Part shown: in pieces, positions 1-7,474 of the stretch
Position numbering within the stretch: position 1 is the stretch's first letter
How the letters are laid out: each line of letters starts with the position of its first letter
Source of the DNA: Porphyromonadaceae bacterium UBA7048
Lineage (GTDB): Bacteria; Bacteroidota; Bacteroidia; Bacteroidales; Muribaculaceae
DNA length: 34,343 nucleotides
Assembly: GCA_002493945.1 (NCBI GenBank)
Contig: DLAL01000086.1
Location: forward strand, 30,605 to 64,947
Direction: 5' to 3'
Notes under the pieces: generated by a model
Told to the model about the DNA's origin: nothing
The model's input: only the letters and a program-made list of their open reading frames with translations
Databases searched by the model: none
Translations under genes and position numbers: made by a program

Positions 1-23
1 CAGTTCGATTCTGCTATGGGCTA
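1..23 (+). tRNA. tRNA-Glu, 3' end only (cut by window edge)
   Basis: The first 23 bases match the T-arm and 3' acceptor strand of the complete tRNA-Glu at 364-435, with two differences in the T stem that still pair (A2 with T12). It shares the TTCGATT loop and the ATGGGCT acceptor strand plus A. The rest lies outside the window, so the anticodon is inferred from this identity. Confidence 0.75.
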
Positions 24-61
24 CTTTAATAATATAGTAGAAAAAAGATTTATCGCATACA

Positions 62-319
62 ATGGCAAACCACGACTCTTCAAAAAAGCGTATCCGTCAG
101 ACAGCTACCCGCCGTCTCCGTAACCGCTACTATGCCAAAACTGCTCGCAACGCTGTCCGTAACCTCCGCAAGATGACCGTCAAGGCTGAAGCTGAAGCAC
201 GTTATCCCCAGGTTGTTGCTATGCTCGACCGCCTTGCTTCGAAGAACACCATCTCGAAGAACAAAGCCTCGAACCTCAAGAGCAAGCTGGCTAAGCACAT
301 CGCTAAGATTTCTGCTTAA
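62..319 (+). CDS. rpsT: 30S ribosomal protein S20
   Basis: This 85-residue, strongly basic protein is ribosomal protein S20, which binds 16S rRNA early in assembly of the small subunit. It starts MANHDSSKKRIRQ and continues with the long Lys/Arg/Ala-rich helices typical of the family, ending in the usual KSKLAKHIAKI region. Length is normal. The gene lies 38 bp after a tRNA-Glu 3' end and 44 bp before a second tRNA-Glu, so it probably shares a transcript with at least the upstream tRNA. No separate TAnnTTTG promoter is visible in the 38-bp gap. Identification is secure; co-transcription is inferred. Confidence 0.97.
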   Translation: MANHDSSKKRIRQTATRRLRNRYYAKTARNAVRNLRKMTVKAEAEARYPQVVAMLDRLASKNTISKNKASNLKSKLAKHIAKISA

Positions 320-329
320 TATCCCATAG

Positions 330-358
330 AGGACTCCCGGCTGTCGGGCTTCCTTTTT
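330..358 (+). terminator. probable intrinsic terminator after rpsT
   Basis: AGGA (330-333) and CCCG (336-339) pair with CGGG (345-348) and TTCC plus T (351-354) around a GCTGT loop with a 2x2 internal loop. A run of T (354-358) follows. It sits 11 bp after the rpsT stop and 6 bp before the next tRNA, so that tRNA must be reached by readthrough or by a promoter I cannot see. Confidence 0.5.
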
Positions 359-363
359 GCGTC

Positions 364-435
364 GGCCCATTCGTCTATCGGTTAGGACGCAAGATTTTCA
401 TTCTTGAAAGAGCGGTTCGATTCCGCTATGGGCTA
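364..435 (+). tRNA. tRNA-Glu (anticodon TTC)
   Basis: A complete cloverleaf can be drawn. The acceptor GGCCCAT (364-370) pairs with ATGGGCT (428-434), followed by discriminator A435. The anticodon stem CAAGA/TCTTG encloses loop TTTTCAT with anticodon TTC at 397-399. The T stem AGCGG/CCGCT encloses TTCGATT. No CCA is encoded. The 72-nt length fits tRNA-Glu. It duplicates the partial tRNA at the window start, so rpsT sits between two tRNA-Glu genes. Confidence 0.95.
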
Positions 436-490
436 CACTTACCTATCTGCAGTAGCTTCAATTTATGATTGGAGCTGCTTTTATTATTCT

Positions 491-1105
491 ATGGTACGCA
501 ATCTCCTTTTTGATCTCGGCGGTGTCATCATGGACATCGAACGCCGGCGGTGCGTCCGGGCTTTCGAGGCCCTCGGACTCGCCGATGCCGACTCGTACTT
601 CGGCGAATACTCCCAGTCGGGCATTTTCAAGGCCATCGAGGATGGCTCTTTCTCTGTAGACCGCTTCCACGAAGCTCTCCGTGAAGTGCTGCCTGAAGGA
701 ACTACGAACTATCAGATTGACAACGCTTTCTGCGAATTTCTCGTCGGTATCCCGGCGCACAGGCTTGAGGCGCTCCGCGACCTCCGTCGCCGCGGCTTCG
801 GCATATATCTGCTCAGCAACACCAATCCCGTGATGTGGCGCTCGAAGATTGCCACCGAATTTGCCAAAGAAGGTCTTCGCCGCGAGGACTACTTCGACGG
901 CATGGTCACTTCCTTCGAGGCTCGTGCACTCAAGCCCGATGCCGCCATATTCCGCTATGCCGAGGCTCAGCTTGCCATAAAGCCCGAGGAGACTCTTTTC
1001 TTCGACGACTCGCAGGCTAATGTCGACGCCGCACGTGCGCTCGGCTTTCAGGCCGTGCTCGTCGAGCCGGGTCACGAATTTACCGAATATATTCCGGCTG
1101 AATGA
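491..1105 (+). CDS. HAD-superfamily hydrolase (YihX-like phosphatase)
   Basis: A 204-residue haloacid dehalogenase-type hydrolase, probably a small-molecule phosphatase. Motif I is FDLGGVIMD, with the nucleophile Asp at about residue 8. The second motif I Asp is Gly, as is common in the YihX/epoxide-hydrolase-like HAD subgroup. Motif II is LLSNTN, motif III Lys lies in ALKPDAAIF, and motif IV is FFDDSQANVDAA. An upstream in-frame ATG at 404 lies inside the tRNA-Glu and is rejected; ATG 491 directly precedes the conserved VRNLLFDLGG. The stop overlaps the ribF start by 4 bp (ATGA), implying translational coupling. A role in flavin phosphate metabolism, such as dephosphorylating a riboflavin precursor, is an attractive inference from this coupling but is not shown by the sequence. 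Confidence 0.88.
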   Translation: MVRNLLFDLGGVIMDIERRRCVRAFEALGLADADSYFGEYSQSGIFKAIEDGSFSVDRFHEALREVLPEGTTNYQIDNAFCEFLVGIPAHRLEALRDLRRRGFGIYLLSNTNPVMWRSKIATEFAKEGLRREDYFDGMVTSFEARALKPDAAIFRYAEAQLAIKPEETLFFDDSQANVDAARALGFQAVLVEPGHEFTEYIPAE

Positions 1106-1989
1106 CGGACTCCCGCCGGCATATGGCCACGGTGGGGATGTTCGACGGCGTGCACCTCGGACATCGCTTCCTGCTCGACCGCCTTGTGGCGGAGTCGCGC
1201 AGCCGCGGTCTTGTTCCCCTGGTATTCACATTCTCGGCGCATCCGCTCGAGGTCATCGCGCCTGACCGCGCACCGCGGCTCCTCACCACCGCCGACCAGC
1301 GGGTGCAGCTCATCGCCGCCCATCCCGGCATAGAGCATGTCGAGATTCTCCGACCCGACGCCGGACTGCTGTCGCTCAGCGGCCGCCGCTTCCTCGACAG
1401 CATACATCTCACCCACGGCGTGGACGCTTTCATGATGGGCTTCAACAACCATATAGGCAGCGACCGTGCTGCAGCCGCCGACCTCACCCTCCCTGACTTC
1501 CCTGTGGTGGAGGCTCCGTCCTTGCCGCATGACGCCTGCGCCCCTGTGAGCAGCACGGCCATACGCCGGGCCATCGATGCCGCCGACTTCGGCAGCGCTC
1601 ACCGTGTGCTGGGACGCACGTGGCTCTACCGCGGCCGTGTGGTGCACGGCAAGCAGCTCGGCCGCACCATAGGCTTCCCCACGGCCAACATCGAGCCGCT
1701 GGAGCCGCATCAGCTCATGCCGCCTGACGGCGTCTACGCTGTCGACGTATGTCTCCCCGACGGGTCGGTGCACCGCGGCATGGCCAATATCGGCCACCGT
1801 CCGACTGTCGACACTCCCGCCGCGCCGCGCTCGTTCGAGGTCAATATATTCGATTACGACGGAGACCTGTACGACACCGTGGTCGACGTCGCTTTCTGCG
1901 GCCTTCTGCGCCGGGAGCGCCCCTTCGCGAGCATCGAGGAACTGCGCCGCCAGCTGTGCGCCGACCGTGAGGCCGCCCGGCGCATGTAG
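1102..1989 (+). CDS. ribF: bifunctional riboflavin kinase / FAD synthetase
   Basis: RibF phosphorylates riboflavin to FMN and adenylylates FMN to FAD in the cytoplasm. The N-terminal FAD-synthetase half shows GMFDGVHLGH (about 12-21), FTFSAHPLEV and VSSTAIRRAI. The C-terminal riboflavin-kinase half shows GKQLGRTIGFPTANIEP, GVYAVDV and GMANIGHRPTVD. At 295 residues it is slightly short: only 11 residues precede the GMFDG motif, and the region between the HP motif and the SST motif is compressed. The usual PHP triad reads AHP, and the usual DHRFG-type motif reads NNHIGSDR. The start ATG overlaps the stop of the HAD gene (ATGA). No FMN riboswitch was seen. Family assignment is firm; whether the synthetase half is fully active is open. 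Confidence 0.95.
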   Translation: MTDSRRHMATVGMFDGVHLGHRFLLDRLVAESRSRGLVPLVFTFSAHPLEVIAPDRAPRLLTTADQRVQLIAAHPGIEHVEILRPDAGLLSLSGRRFLDSIHLTHGVDAFMMGFNNHIGSDRAAAADLTLPDFPVVEAPSLPHDACAPVSSTAIRRAIDAADFGSAHRVLGRTWLYRGRVVHGKQLGRTIGFPTANIEPLEPHQLMPPDGVYAVDVCLPDGSVHRGMANIGHRPTVDTPAAPRSFEVNIFDYDGDLYDTVVDVAFCGLLRRERPFASIEELRRQLCADREAARRM

Positions 1990-2030
1990 CCTCTTTCAGG
2001 ATATTTTTGCTGCCGGCTGATATTTTTTGT

Positions 2031-2062
2031 CTTGCGCGGTCGGATTATTTGTCGTAAATTTG
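2031..2062 (+). promoter_or_regulatory. promoter of the S41 protease gene
   Basis: TAAATTTG (2055-2062) matches the Bacteroidetes -7 consensus TAnnTTTG exactly. CTTG (2031-2034) lies 20 bp upstream at the -33 position (consensus TTTG). Transcription would start near 2066-2068, leaving a leader of about 55 nt. Confidence 0.65.
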
Positions 2063-2122
2063 TTTATATTATGCCGCCGCTATTCTTTGCGGCCCTCACA
2101 CGTATTTCGACTATCGTTACTT

Positions 2123-3784
2123 ATGAAGCAAGTCTCTGCCATATTCCTTATCATCGCCTGTCTGTTCGCCGGCTTCACGGCATCGGCACGCAAGAGCCAG
2201 ACCGAAGAATTCCGCCGCAAGCTCGTCACCCTGAACGCCATCGTCAAGGAGCTTGACGTGTCGTATGTCGACACCCTCGACGCCTCGCAGCTCATGGACC
2301 GCACCATCGGTGCGCTGCTCTACCAGATTGACCCCTACACGGAGTACTACACCGACGACAATAAGGACGAACTGCTCACCATATCGGCCGGCAAGTACGC
2401 CGGCATCGGCTCGTCGATATTCAAGCGCGGCGACTACGTCTACATCAACGAACCCTACTGGGACTCGCCGGCGCGCAAGTACGGACTGCGCTCGGGCGAC
2501 CGAATACTGTCGGTCGACGACTTCGAGGTGAAGCCCGGCACGCCTGTCGACGAGGTCAGCAAGCGTCTGCGCGGACAGGCCGGAACGGAAGTGAAGGTCA
2601 GCGTCAAGCGTCCCTATGTGGCCGACTCGATGCTCACGGTGACCGTCGTGCGCGACGACATCAAGATCAAGCCTCTTCCCTATCACGGCGTCGATGACCG
2701 CGGCATAGGCTACATAGCCCTGACTACATTCAACGACAACAGCGCCGAGGCCGTGCGCGAAGCCGTCCTCGACCTCCTCTCCGACCCGAGGCTGAAGGGT
2801 ATCGTCATCGACCTGCGCGACAACGGCGGCGGCCTCCTCGAGAGCGCCGTGCGCATAGCCTCCTACTTTGTCCCCAAAGGCACTGAAATCCTCCGCACCG
2901 TGGGCCGCAACGCCGACGACACGCGTGTCTACAAGACCAAGCACTCGCCGCTGGCTCCCGACATACCCCTGGCCATACTCATCAACGAAGGCACGGCATC
3001 GTCGTCAGAGATTCTCGCAGGCTCGTTCCAGGACCTCGACCGCGCCGTCATCGTGGGCGAGCGCTCCTTCGGCAAGGGACTCGTACAGTCAGCCCGTCCG
3101 CTGCCCTACAACGAACTGATGAAGATTACCACTGGCCGCTACTACATCCCCTCGGGACGCCTTGTGCAGGCGCTTGACTACTCGAACCGCAACGCCGACG
3201 GCAGCCCCACGCGTACGCCCGACAGTCTCACCCACGAGTTCCGTACCCGTGCCGGCCGCATCGTGCGCGACGGCGGCGGCATCACACCCGACGTGACCGC
3301 CGAGGAGAAGCCTGCGAGCCGTCTCCTGATAAGCCTCGCCACGGAGTTCGTGCCCTTCGACTTCACCAACAAGTATCTTGCCGAGCATCAGCAGAACTAT
3401 TCGCCCGACTCCGAGGTGGTCACCGACGAGGTCTACGAGCAGTTCAAGGCCTTCGTCGACCCGTCGAAGTTCAACTATGACCGCCGCTGCGAGACGGCTC
3501 TCAAGGCCCTCCGCGAGGCCGCTGTGAGCGAAGGCTACATGAATGATTCGGTCGATGCCCAGCTCTCTGTCCTTGCTGATATGCTGCGTCACAATCTTGA
3601 CCGCGACCTCGACCGCAACCGCGACGAGATAGTGGAGAATCTCGAGGCCAACTTCGCAGTCCGCCTCTTCCCCGACTCCGACAACGTCCGCCGCCGTCTC
3701 CCCTCGGATTCTGTCCTTATCACGGCAGGCGACATTATCCTTAATTCGGTCCGATACAGCAATATCCTCAAGGGGGCGGAATAG
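2123..3784 (+). CDS. S41 family carboxyl-terminal processing protease, exported
   Basis: A 553-residue CtpA/Prc-type serine protease, expected in the periplasm or cell envelope. A signal peptide covers residues 1 to about 22 (MKQVSAIFLIIACLFAGFTASA). A PDZ domain follows at about 88-180, including GIGSSI and GLRSGDRILSVDD. The S41 core spans about 190-400. The catalytic Ser is S293 in GTASSSEI and the general-base Lys is K318 in SFGKGLVQ; their 25-residue spacing equals that of E. coli Prc S430/K455. The last 150 residues are helical and of unknown role. ATG 2123 is chosen because it begins the signal peptide and lies downstream of the promoter at 2031-2062; upstream in-frame codons overlap that promoter. 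Substrates cannot be told from sequence. Confidence 0.93.
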   Translation: MKQVSAIFLIIACLFAGFTASARKSQTEEFRRKLVTLNAIVKELDVSYVDTLDASQLMDRTIGALLYQIDPYTEYYTDDNKDELLTISAGKYAGIGSSIFKRGDYVYINEPYWDSPARKYGLRSGDRILSVDDFEVKPGTPVDEVSKRLRGQAGTEVKVSVKRPYVADSMLTVTVVRDDIKIKPLPYHGVDDRGIGYIALTTFNDNSAEAVREAVLDLLSDPRLKGIVIDLRDNGGGLLESAVRIASYFVPKGTEILRTVGRNADDTRVYKTKHSPLAPDIPLAILINEGTASSSEILAGSFQDLDRAVIVGERSFGKGLVQSARPLPYNELMKITTGRYYIPSGRLVQALDYSNRNADGSPTRTPDSLTHEFRTRAGRIVRDGGGITPDVTAEEKPASRLLISLATEFVPFDFTNKYLAEHQQNYSPDSEVVTDEVYEQFKAFVDPSKFNYDRRCETALKALREAAVSEGYMNDSVDAQLSVLADMLRHNLDRDLDRNRDEIVENLEANFAVRLFPDSDNVRRRLPSDSVLITAGDIILNSVRYSNILKGAE

Positions 3785-3830
3785 AATTTGTCAGTCGCGC
3801 TGAGTGAGACTTACTGTTGCCGCCGATAAA

Positions 3831-3876
3831 AAACAGTACGCGGGCTGAAAACAATCGTTTTCAGCCCGCGCTGTTT
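3831..3876. terminator. bidirectional intrinsic terminator between convergent genes
   Basis: A perfect 13-bp stem (3840-3852 with 3857-3869) closes on an AATC loop. It is extended by an outer AAACAG/CTGTTT arm (3831-3836 with 3871-3876) past a two-base bulge. A-rich sequence on the left and T-rich sequence on the right let it serve both the S41 gene (+) and the gene ending at 3895 (-). Confidence 0.88.
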
Positions 3877-3894
3877 ATCAGGTCTGTGGATGTA

Positions 3895-4749
3895 TTACTT
3901 TACGAGGACTTTGGTAACGGTGTTGCCCTGACGGCGGATGAAGAGGCCGTTTTCGGGAGCAGCCACACGGATGCCCTGAAGGTTGAAGTACTCAGCGGCT
4001 TCGTTCTCGCTGACGGTGATGTCGGCTACGCCTGCCACGTGGTCAACGATGGTGGGGAACACGGTTACGTCTGCGGTAGTGTCATCTACGAGCACGAACT
4101 TGACGGTGCCTTCGTAGTCTTCGCTCATGACACCGTTTTCGCCTTTGTGGAACCACTGGATGGGTTCATCGAAGGGAACTATTTCGTCGCCTGCGCCGAA
4201 GTCATATTTTGCCCAGTTGGCATCGGCGATTTTGAATTCGGTGCCTGCGGGAATTTTGGTCTCGCCCTGGCAGTCGAACCAGTAGGTCACGCCGTCTTCA
4301 GAAGACATCTTCCAGAGGTCGGGAGCGCCCCAGTCGTTCATGCCGCCGCGGAGATAGAGAGAAACGGGTCCGGTGGGAGGAGGTGTGGTGGTGGTGAGGA
4401 CTGCGGTGCTGTAGTCAGCCGAAATTACAATCTTGTAGTCGCCGAGATAGGGGAGGACGATGTCCTGGTTGCCGGGAGCGGTCTTGAGTTCTTTGCCGAG
4501 GTTCTCGATGTTGTCAGCACCTTCGATCATGAGGGCGCCGGCGTTGAAGGTCTCCCAGTCACCGAATGCGGTGGACATCTTGAAGGTGGGGACGTTCTGG
4601 ATTTCTACAACCCACGAGCCGTCTTCGGCTTTGGTTGCTTCGGTGGGAGTGGCGGGAGCCCAGCCCTGGAAATCGCCTACAAAGTAGACCTGAGCGCTTG
4701 CCGATACGGCGACAAGTGCGGTTGCAAGAAGTGTGTAAAACTTTTTCAT
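3895..4749 (-). CDS. secreted protein with two starch-binding-like modules and C-terminal tag
   Basis: A 284-residue exported protein with signal peptide 1-20 (ending VSASAQ) and no lipobox. Two beta-sandwich modules resemble the carbohydrate-binding units of SusE/SusF: about 21-118, opening VYFVGDFQGW, and about 129-231, opening LYLRGGMNDWGAP. A TTTPPPT linker separates them. The C-terminus (252-284) carries EYFNLQGIRV followed by NGLFIRRQG and ends KVLVK; the protein at 32931-34325 ends almost identically. The tag looks like a type IX secretion or cell-surface sorting signal (inference). The gene lies downstream of the Sus-like operon but has its own promoter (4816-4846) beyond a terminator. 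Glycan binding is likely; the ligand is unknown. It has no catalytic domain. Confidence 0.8.
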   Translation of the reverse strand: MKKFYTLLATALVAVSASAQVYFVGDFQGWAPATPTEATKAEDGSWVVEIQNVPTFKMSTAFGDWETFNAGALMIEGADNIENLGKELKTAPGNQDIVLPYLGDYKIVISADYSTAVLTTTTPPPTGPVSLYLRGGMNDWGAPDLWKMSSEDGVTYWFDCQGETKIPAGTEFKIADANWAKYDFGAGDEIVPFDEPIQWFHKGENGVMSEDYEGTVKFVLVDDTTADVTVFPTIVDHVAGVADITVSENEAAEYFNLQGIRVAAPENGLFIRRQGNTVTKVLVK

Positions 4750-4815
4750 GCGGTAAGGTTAAAATAAAAAATATGGATATTAGTAAGTTATCTCCTGTTG
4801 CTGTGATTTTCGATG

Positions 4816-4846
4816 CAAAAGTACTGAATTGCTGTTTAATGACAAA
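4816..4846 (-). promoter_or_regulatory. promoter of the secreted starch-binding-like gene
   Basis: On the minus strand, TTTG (4846-4843), a 19-bp spacer and TACTTTTG (4823-4816) match the Bacteroidetes TTTG/TAnnTTTG promoter perfectly. The predicted start near 4812 gives a leader of about 60 nt before the ATG at 4749. Confidence 0.8.
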
Positions 4847-4903
4847 GGAAAAATTGGTAAAAATTGCGAAATATGTTATTAAACATGTTTTTGATTTTTT
4901 TGG

Positions 4904-4943
4904 CCGAAAAGAAGGGCGCGCCAGCGATATCGCTCCGGCGCCC
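4904..4943 (-). terminator. terminator of the Sus-like operon
   Basis: GGGCGC (4914-4919) and AGCG (4923-4926) pair with CGCT (4931-4934) and GCGCCC (4938-4943) around an ATAT loop, with a 3x3 internal loop. Reading the minus strand, CTTCTTTT follows the stem. A second short perfect hairpin (4954-4970, ACCGGCA/TGCCGGT) lies between this one and the operon's last stop codon. Confidence 0.68.
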
Positions 4944-4985
4944 GGGTATTGTCACCGGCATGCTGCCGGTCTGGTCAGTTGTGCG

Positions 4986-6500
4986 TTATTCGGCTGCCGA
5001 CGGGGTCACGGTGAGCTTGGCGGGATAGGAGGCGAAGCTCAGAGTGAAGTCGTAGGTGCCGTCTGCGGCCATCTTGAAGTTGCCGCCGTTCTGCGCTACG
5101 ATGTAGGGGTCGGCTTCGTCGCCTGCGGTGCCGAAGCTGTAGGTCCATGCGTGAGCTACGCAGAACTTGTACTCGTCGCCTGCCTTCATCTCGATGCCCT
5201 TGACAGTCCAGGTAGTCTTGTTAGCGTCGGGCGTAAGTTCTACGGCAGTGTCTGTGCCCCAGCTGTTGTATCCGCCGATGATCTGTATCGAAGGTATCAC
5301 GACGCCCTTGTATTCGAGCGTGGCGATGTTGACTTCGAGATACCAGAGGCCGTCGGCAGGCACTTTCATGCGTGTGTTGGCCGAGGGATCAATCTTGACC
5401 TTGCCGCTGAACTCGGTCTTCTTGTCGTTGAACTCGGTGTCGCCGTCGGGGCGGTAAACGATGCCGCTGAGCGAGGGCTGGCCGGTGAGCCAGAACTGGC
5501 TGCGCAGACGCATGGTGCCGCTGTAGTGGATGTAGTCGCTGGTGGTGAGGCGCATCATGCGGCTGAAGTCGGTCGTGGACGAGCCCATGCCGGGTACCCA
5601 GAGGTTGTCGACTGCGAAGGATGCTTCGTAGGTGCGGGTCTCCATGTTGATCTTGACCATGTACTGGCTGTTGATGGCGAGCTTGCCTGCCTCGGCGTCG
5701 CGGCTGTCGGTGGCGGTGAGCTGGCCCTTGGTGCCTGCGGGATTCTCGGTGATGTCGGTCACGCCGAAGGAGCCGTCCCATGTCTTGCTGTCGACGCACG
5801 ACTGGGGCAGAATCTTCCATGTGGCGGGGCCGTCGGCGATGTCGGCTTCAGTGATGGTCACCAGGGTGTAGAAGTCGGGGTTGTCATAGACGTTGCCAGG
5901 GTTGAGCTGCGAGAGCTTGATGGCCTTGGTGAAGTCCCAGTCGCAGAACGAGCCGATGAGGTAGTAGGCGTCCTCGATGACGTTGGCCTGCGGCAGGGGC
6001 AGGATGTTGTAGGTGCCGCTGTAGAAGTAGTAGTCGTTGCCGCCGAGGCGCACCTGCGACGTTCCGTTGACTGCGATGGCCGAGTAGCGGACGTAGGCGG
6101 GCTGCTCCACGAGGTTCTTGGAGATGGAGCTGTTGAAAGCCTGCTGCATGGCATGGACCGTAGAGGTTACCTTGCCGAGTTCCTGGTCGAACGATACGCT
6201 GAATTCGGCCGGAGCGGTGAATTCTTCGTCGGCAGCCATCTCGCCGATGAGCTGGACGGTGTAGCCCGAGGGTACGTTGGTGAGCTCATAGTTGAAGAGG
6301 TCTACGGGCAGATTCTCTTCCGAGAGCCTGGGGAGGCTGATGATGCCGTCGACCACCGACGTGAGCTTGAGGTCGGTGTCGGCGAATACAGCTTCGTCGG
6401 GGTTGCTCTGTGCCGGCGGATTGGGCATGGTGAATTCGTCGCAGGCGACAAAGCCGAAGCATGCGAGCGCCGAAAGAGCTATTGATGCTATTTTCTTCAT
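4986..6500 (-). CDS. SusF/SusE-like outer-membrane glycan-binding lipoprotein
   Basis: A 504-residue surface lipoprotein. The signal peptide ends in a lipobox, FVAC, with the lipidated Cys at residue 20. An N-terminal SusE-like Ig domain (about 40-150) is followed by three beta-sandwich modules: about 178-290 (AYYLIGSFCDWDF), 299-398 (LWVPGMGSS) and 405-500 (IQIIGGYNSWGTD). The first and third carry the (I/V)G.F/Y..W pattern of starch-binding modules in SusE/SusF-type proteins. It is the fourth gene of the susC-D-E-F run, 28 bp after the preceding gene. By analogy with Sus it would hold polysaccharide at the cell surface beside the SusCD transporter. The symbol is withheld because these lipoproteins diverge widely and the substrate is unknown. 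Confidence 0.82.
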   Translation of the reverse strand: MKKIASIALSALACFGFVACDEFTMPNPPAQSNPDEAVFADTDLKLTSVVDGIISLPRLSEENLPVDLFNYELTNVPSGYTVQLIGEMAADEEFTAPAEFSVSFDQELGKVTSTVHAMQQAFNSSISKNLVEQPAYVRYSAIAVNGTSQVRLGGNDYYFYSGTYNILPLPQANVIEDAYYLIGSFCDWDFTKAIKLSQLNPGNVYDNPDFYTLVTITEADIADGPATWKILPQSCVDSKTWDGSFGVTDITENPAGTKGQLTATDSRDAEAGKLAINSQYMVKINMETRTYEASFAVDNLWVPGMGSSTTDFSRMMRLTTSDYIHYSGTMRLRSQFWLTGQPSLSGIVYRPDGDTEFNDKKTEFSGKVKIDPSANTRMKVPADGLWYLEVNIATLEYKGVVIPSIQIIGGYNSWGTDTAVELTPDANKTTWTVKGIEMKAGDEYKFCVAHAWTYSFGTAGDEADPYIVAQNGGNFKMAADGTYDFTLSFASYPAKLTVTPSAAE

Positions 6501-6528
6501 GTCAGATGCAATTTTTTAAGATTGGATA

Positions 6529-7446
6529 TCATTTCGGCGCCGTGATGATGGCTTTCATGGCCTTGATGTCGACCTCGAATTCGAGCGTGCCGCGGTAGTT
6601 GTTGAACTTGAAGGAGTCCTTGGTCTTGGCGAGGCCCTGTTCGAGGGTGCTGCCGGCTGCGAAGTCGGCGAATTCTACGGGAGTATCGCTGTCAGGACCG
6701 CCTGAGGGGCCGAAGGAGTTTGCGTCCCAGTCGCCCAGCTCGGTGTAGAAGCGGAAGATGGCACCGTCTTTCTCGGCTACTGCGGGGTCGAAGCTGATGG
6801 TACCGTAGTACTTCTTCGAGCGGATTTCGTCGGGCTTCTCCGAGAGGGTGTAGCCGTCGAATGCGCTTGCGGGCTGGTCTACGCCGATCCATTCGCCGAG
6901 GTAGTTGCCCACCACGAAGATGACGCCGGGCTTGGCTACGGAGAAGAAGGGGGTGACGTGGTTGAGGGCCACGACATTGGAGGTGGTGACGTACGAGTCC
7001 TCGACACCGTCGATGAATGCCGCGCCGCGGAAGTAGACGGGCATCTCGGTGAGGTTGAAGTCGGCTGCTTCCTTGATGCCCTTGAGCTCGCAGATGGCTT
7101 CGGTGAGGTCGATGTCGTTCAGGACCATGCGGGTGAGTGTGCCTGTGCCGGTGGGGGTGAGCTCACGGTACTTGCTTTCGTCGGCGAAGTCATCGGGGCT
7201 GAGCGCCACCTGTGCGCGGTACTGGGTGATGGCCGAGAATCCGTAGGAGGGCTGTGCGGCCACTACGAGTTCGAAGGTTCCTTCCTCGGTGAGGGTGTAG
7301 TACTGGTCCTGGAAGACGGGCGTGTTCATCTTGAATGTCGCCGGGTCGGGCTTCTGGAAGGTGGGAGTGGTGTTCTCCTCACACGAAGCCATGCAGAGCA
7401 CGACGGCAGCTCCGGCCAGAACGTTGTATATTTTAGCGAATTTCAT
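6529..7446 (-). CDS. SusE-like outer-membrane lipoprotein
   Basis: A 305-residue lipoprotein with a signal peptide and lipobox CMASC (Cys at residue 22). Residues 30-165 look like the SusE N-terminal Ig-type domain, with strands such as TFELVVAAQPSYGFSA. About 172-305 forms a binding-module-like domain opening GVIFVVGNYLGEW. Its position directly after susD, with a 28-bp gap, is where susE normally lies. It probably sits on the cell surface and helps glycan capture. It carries one module where the downstream partner carries three. The function is inferred from family and position. Confidence 0.82.
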   Translation of the reverse strand: MKFAKIYNVLAGAAVVLCMASCEENTTPTFQKPDPATFKMNTPVFQDQYYTLTEEGTFELVVAAQPSYGFSAITQYRAQVALSPDDFADESKYRELTPTGTGTLTRMVLNDIDLTEAICELKGIKEAADFNLTEMPVYFRGAAFIDGVEDSYVTTSNVVALNHVTPFFSVAKPGVIFVVGNYLGEWIGVDQPASAFDGYTLSEKPDEIRSKKYYGTISFDPAVAEKDGAIFRFYTELGDWDANSFGPSGGPDSDTPVEFADFAAGSTLEQGLAKTKDSFKFNNYRGTLEFEVDIKAMKAIITAPK

Positions 7447-7474
7447 GAGTTTCCGTTTGTTTTGGAGTTATACA

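Noticed and set aside
404..490. Upstream in-frame ATG for the HAD gene
   Set aside because: It lies within the tRNA-Glu anticodon arm and T-arm region, and the added residues do not match the HAD family.
1990..2122. FMN or other riboswitch around ribF
   Set aside because: ribF starts inside the HAD gene with no leader, and the downstream gap is explained by the S41 promoter.
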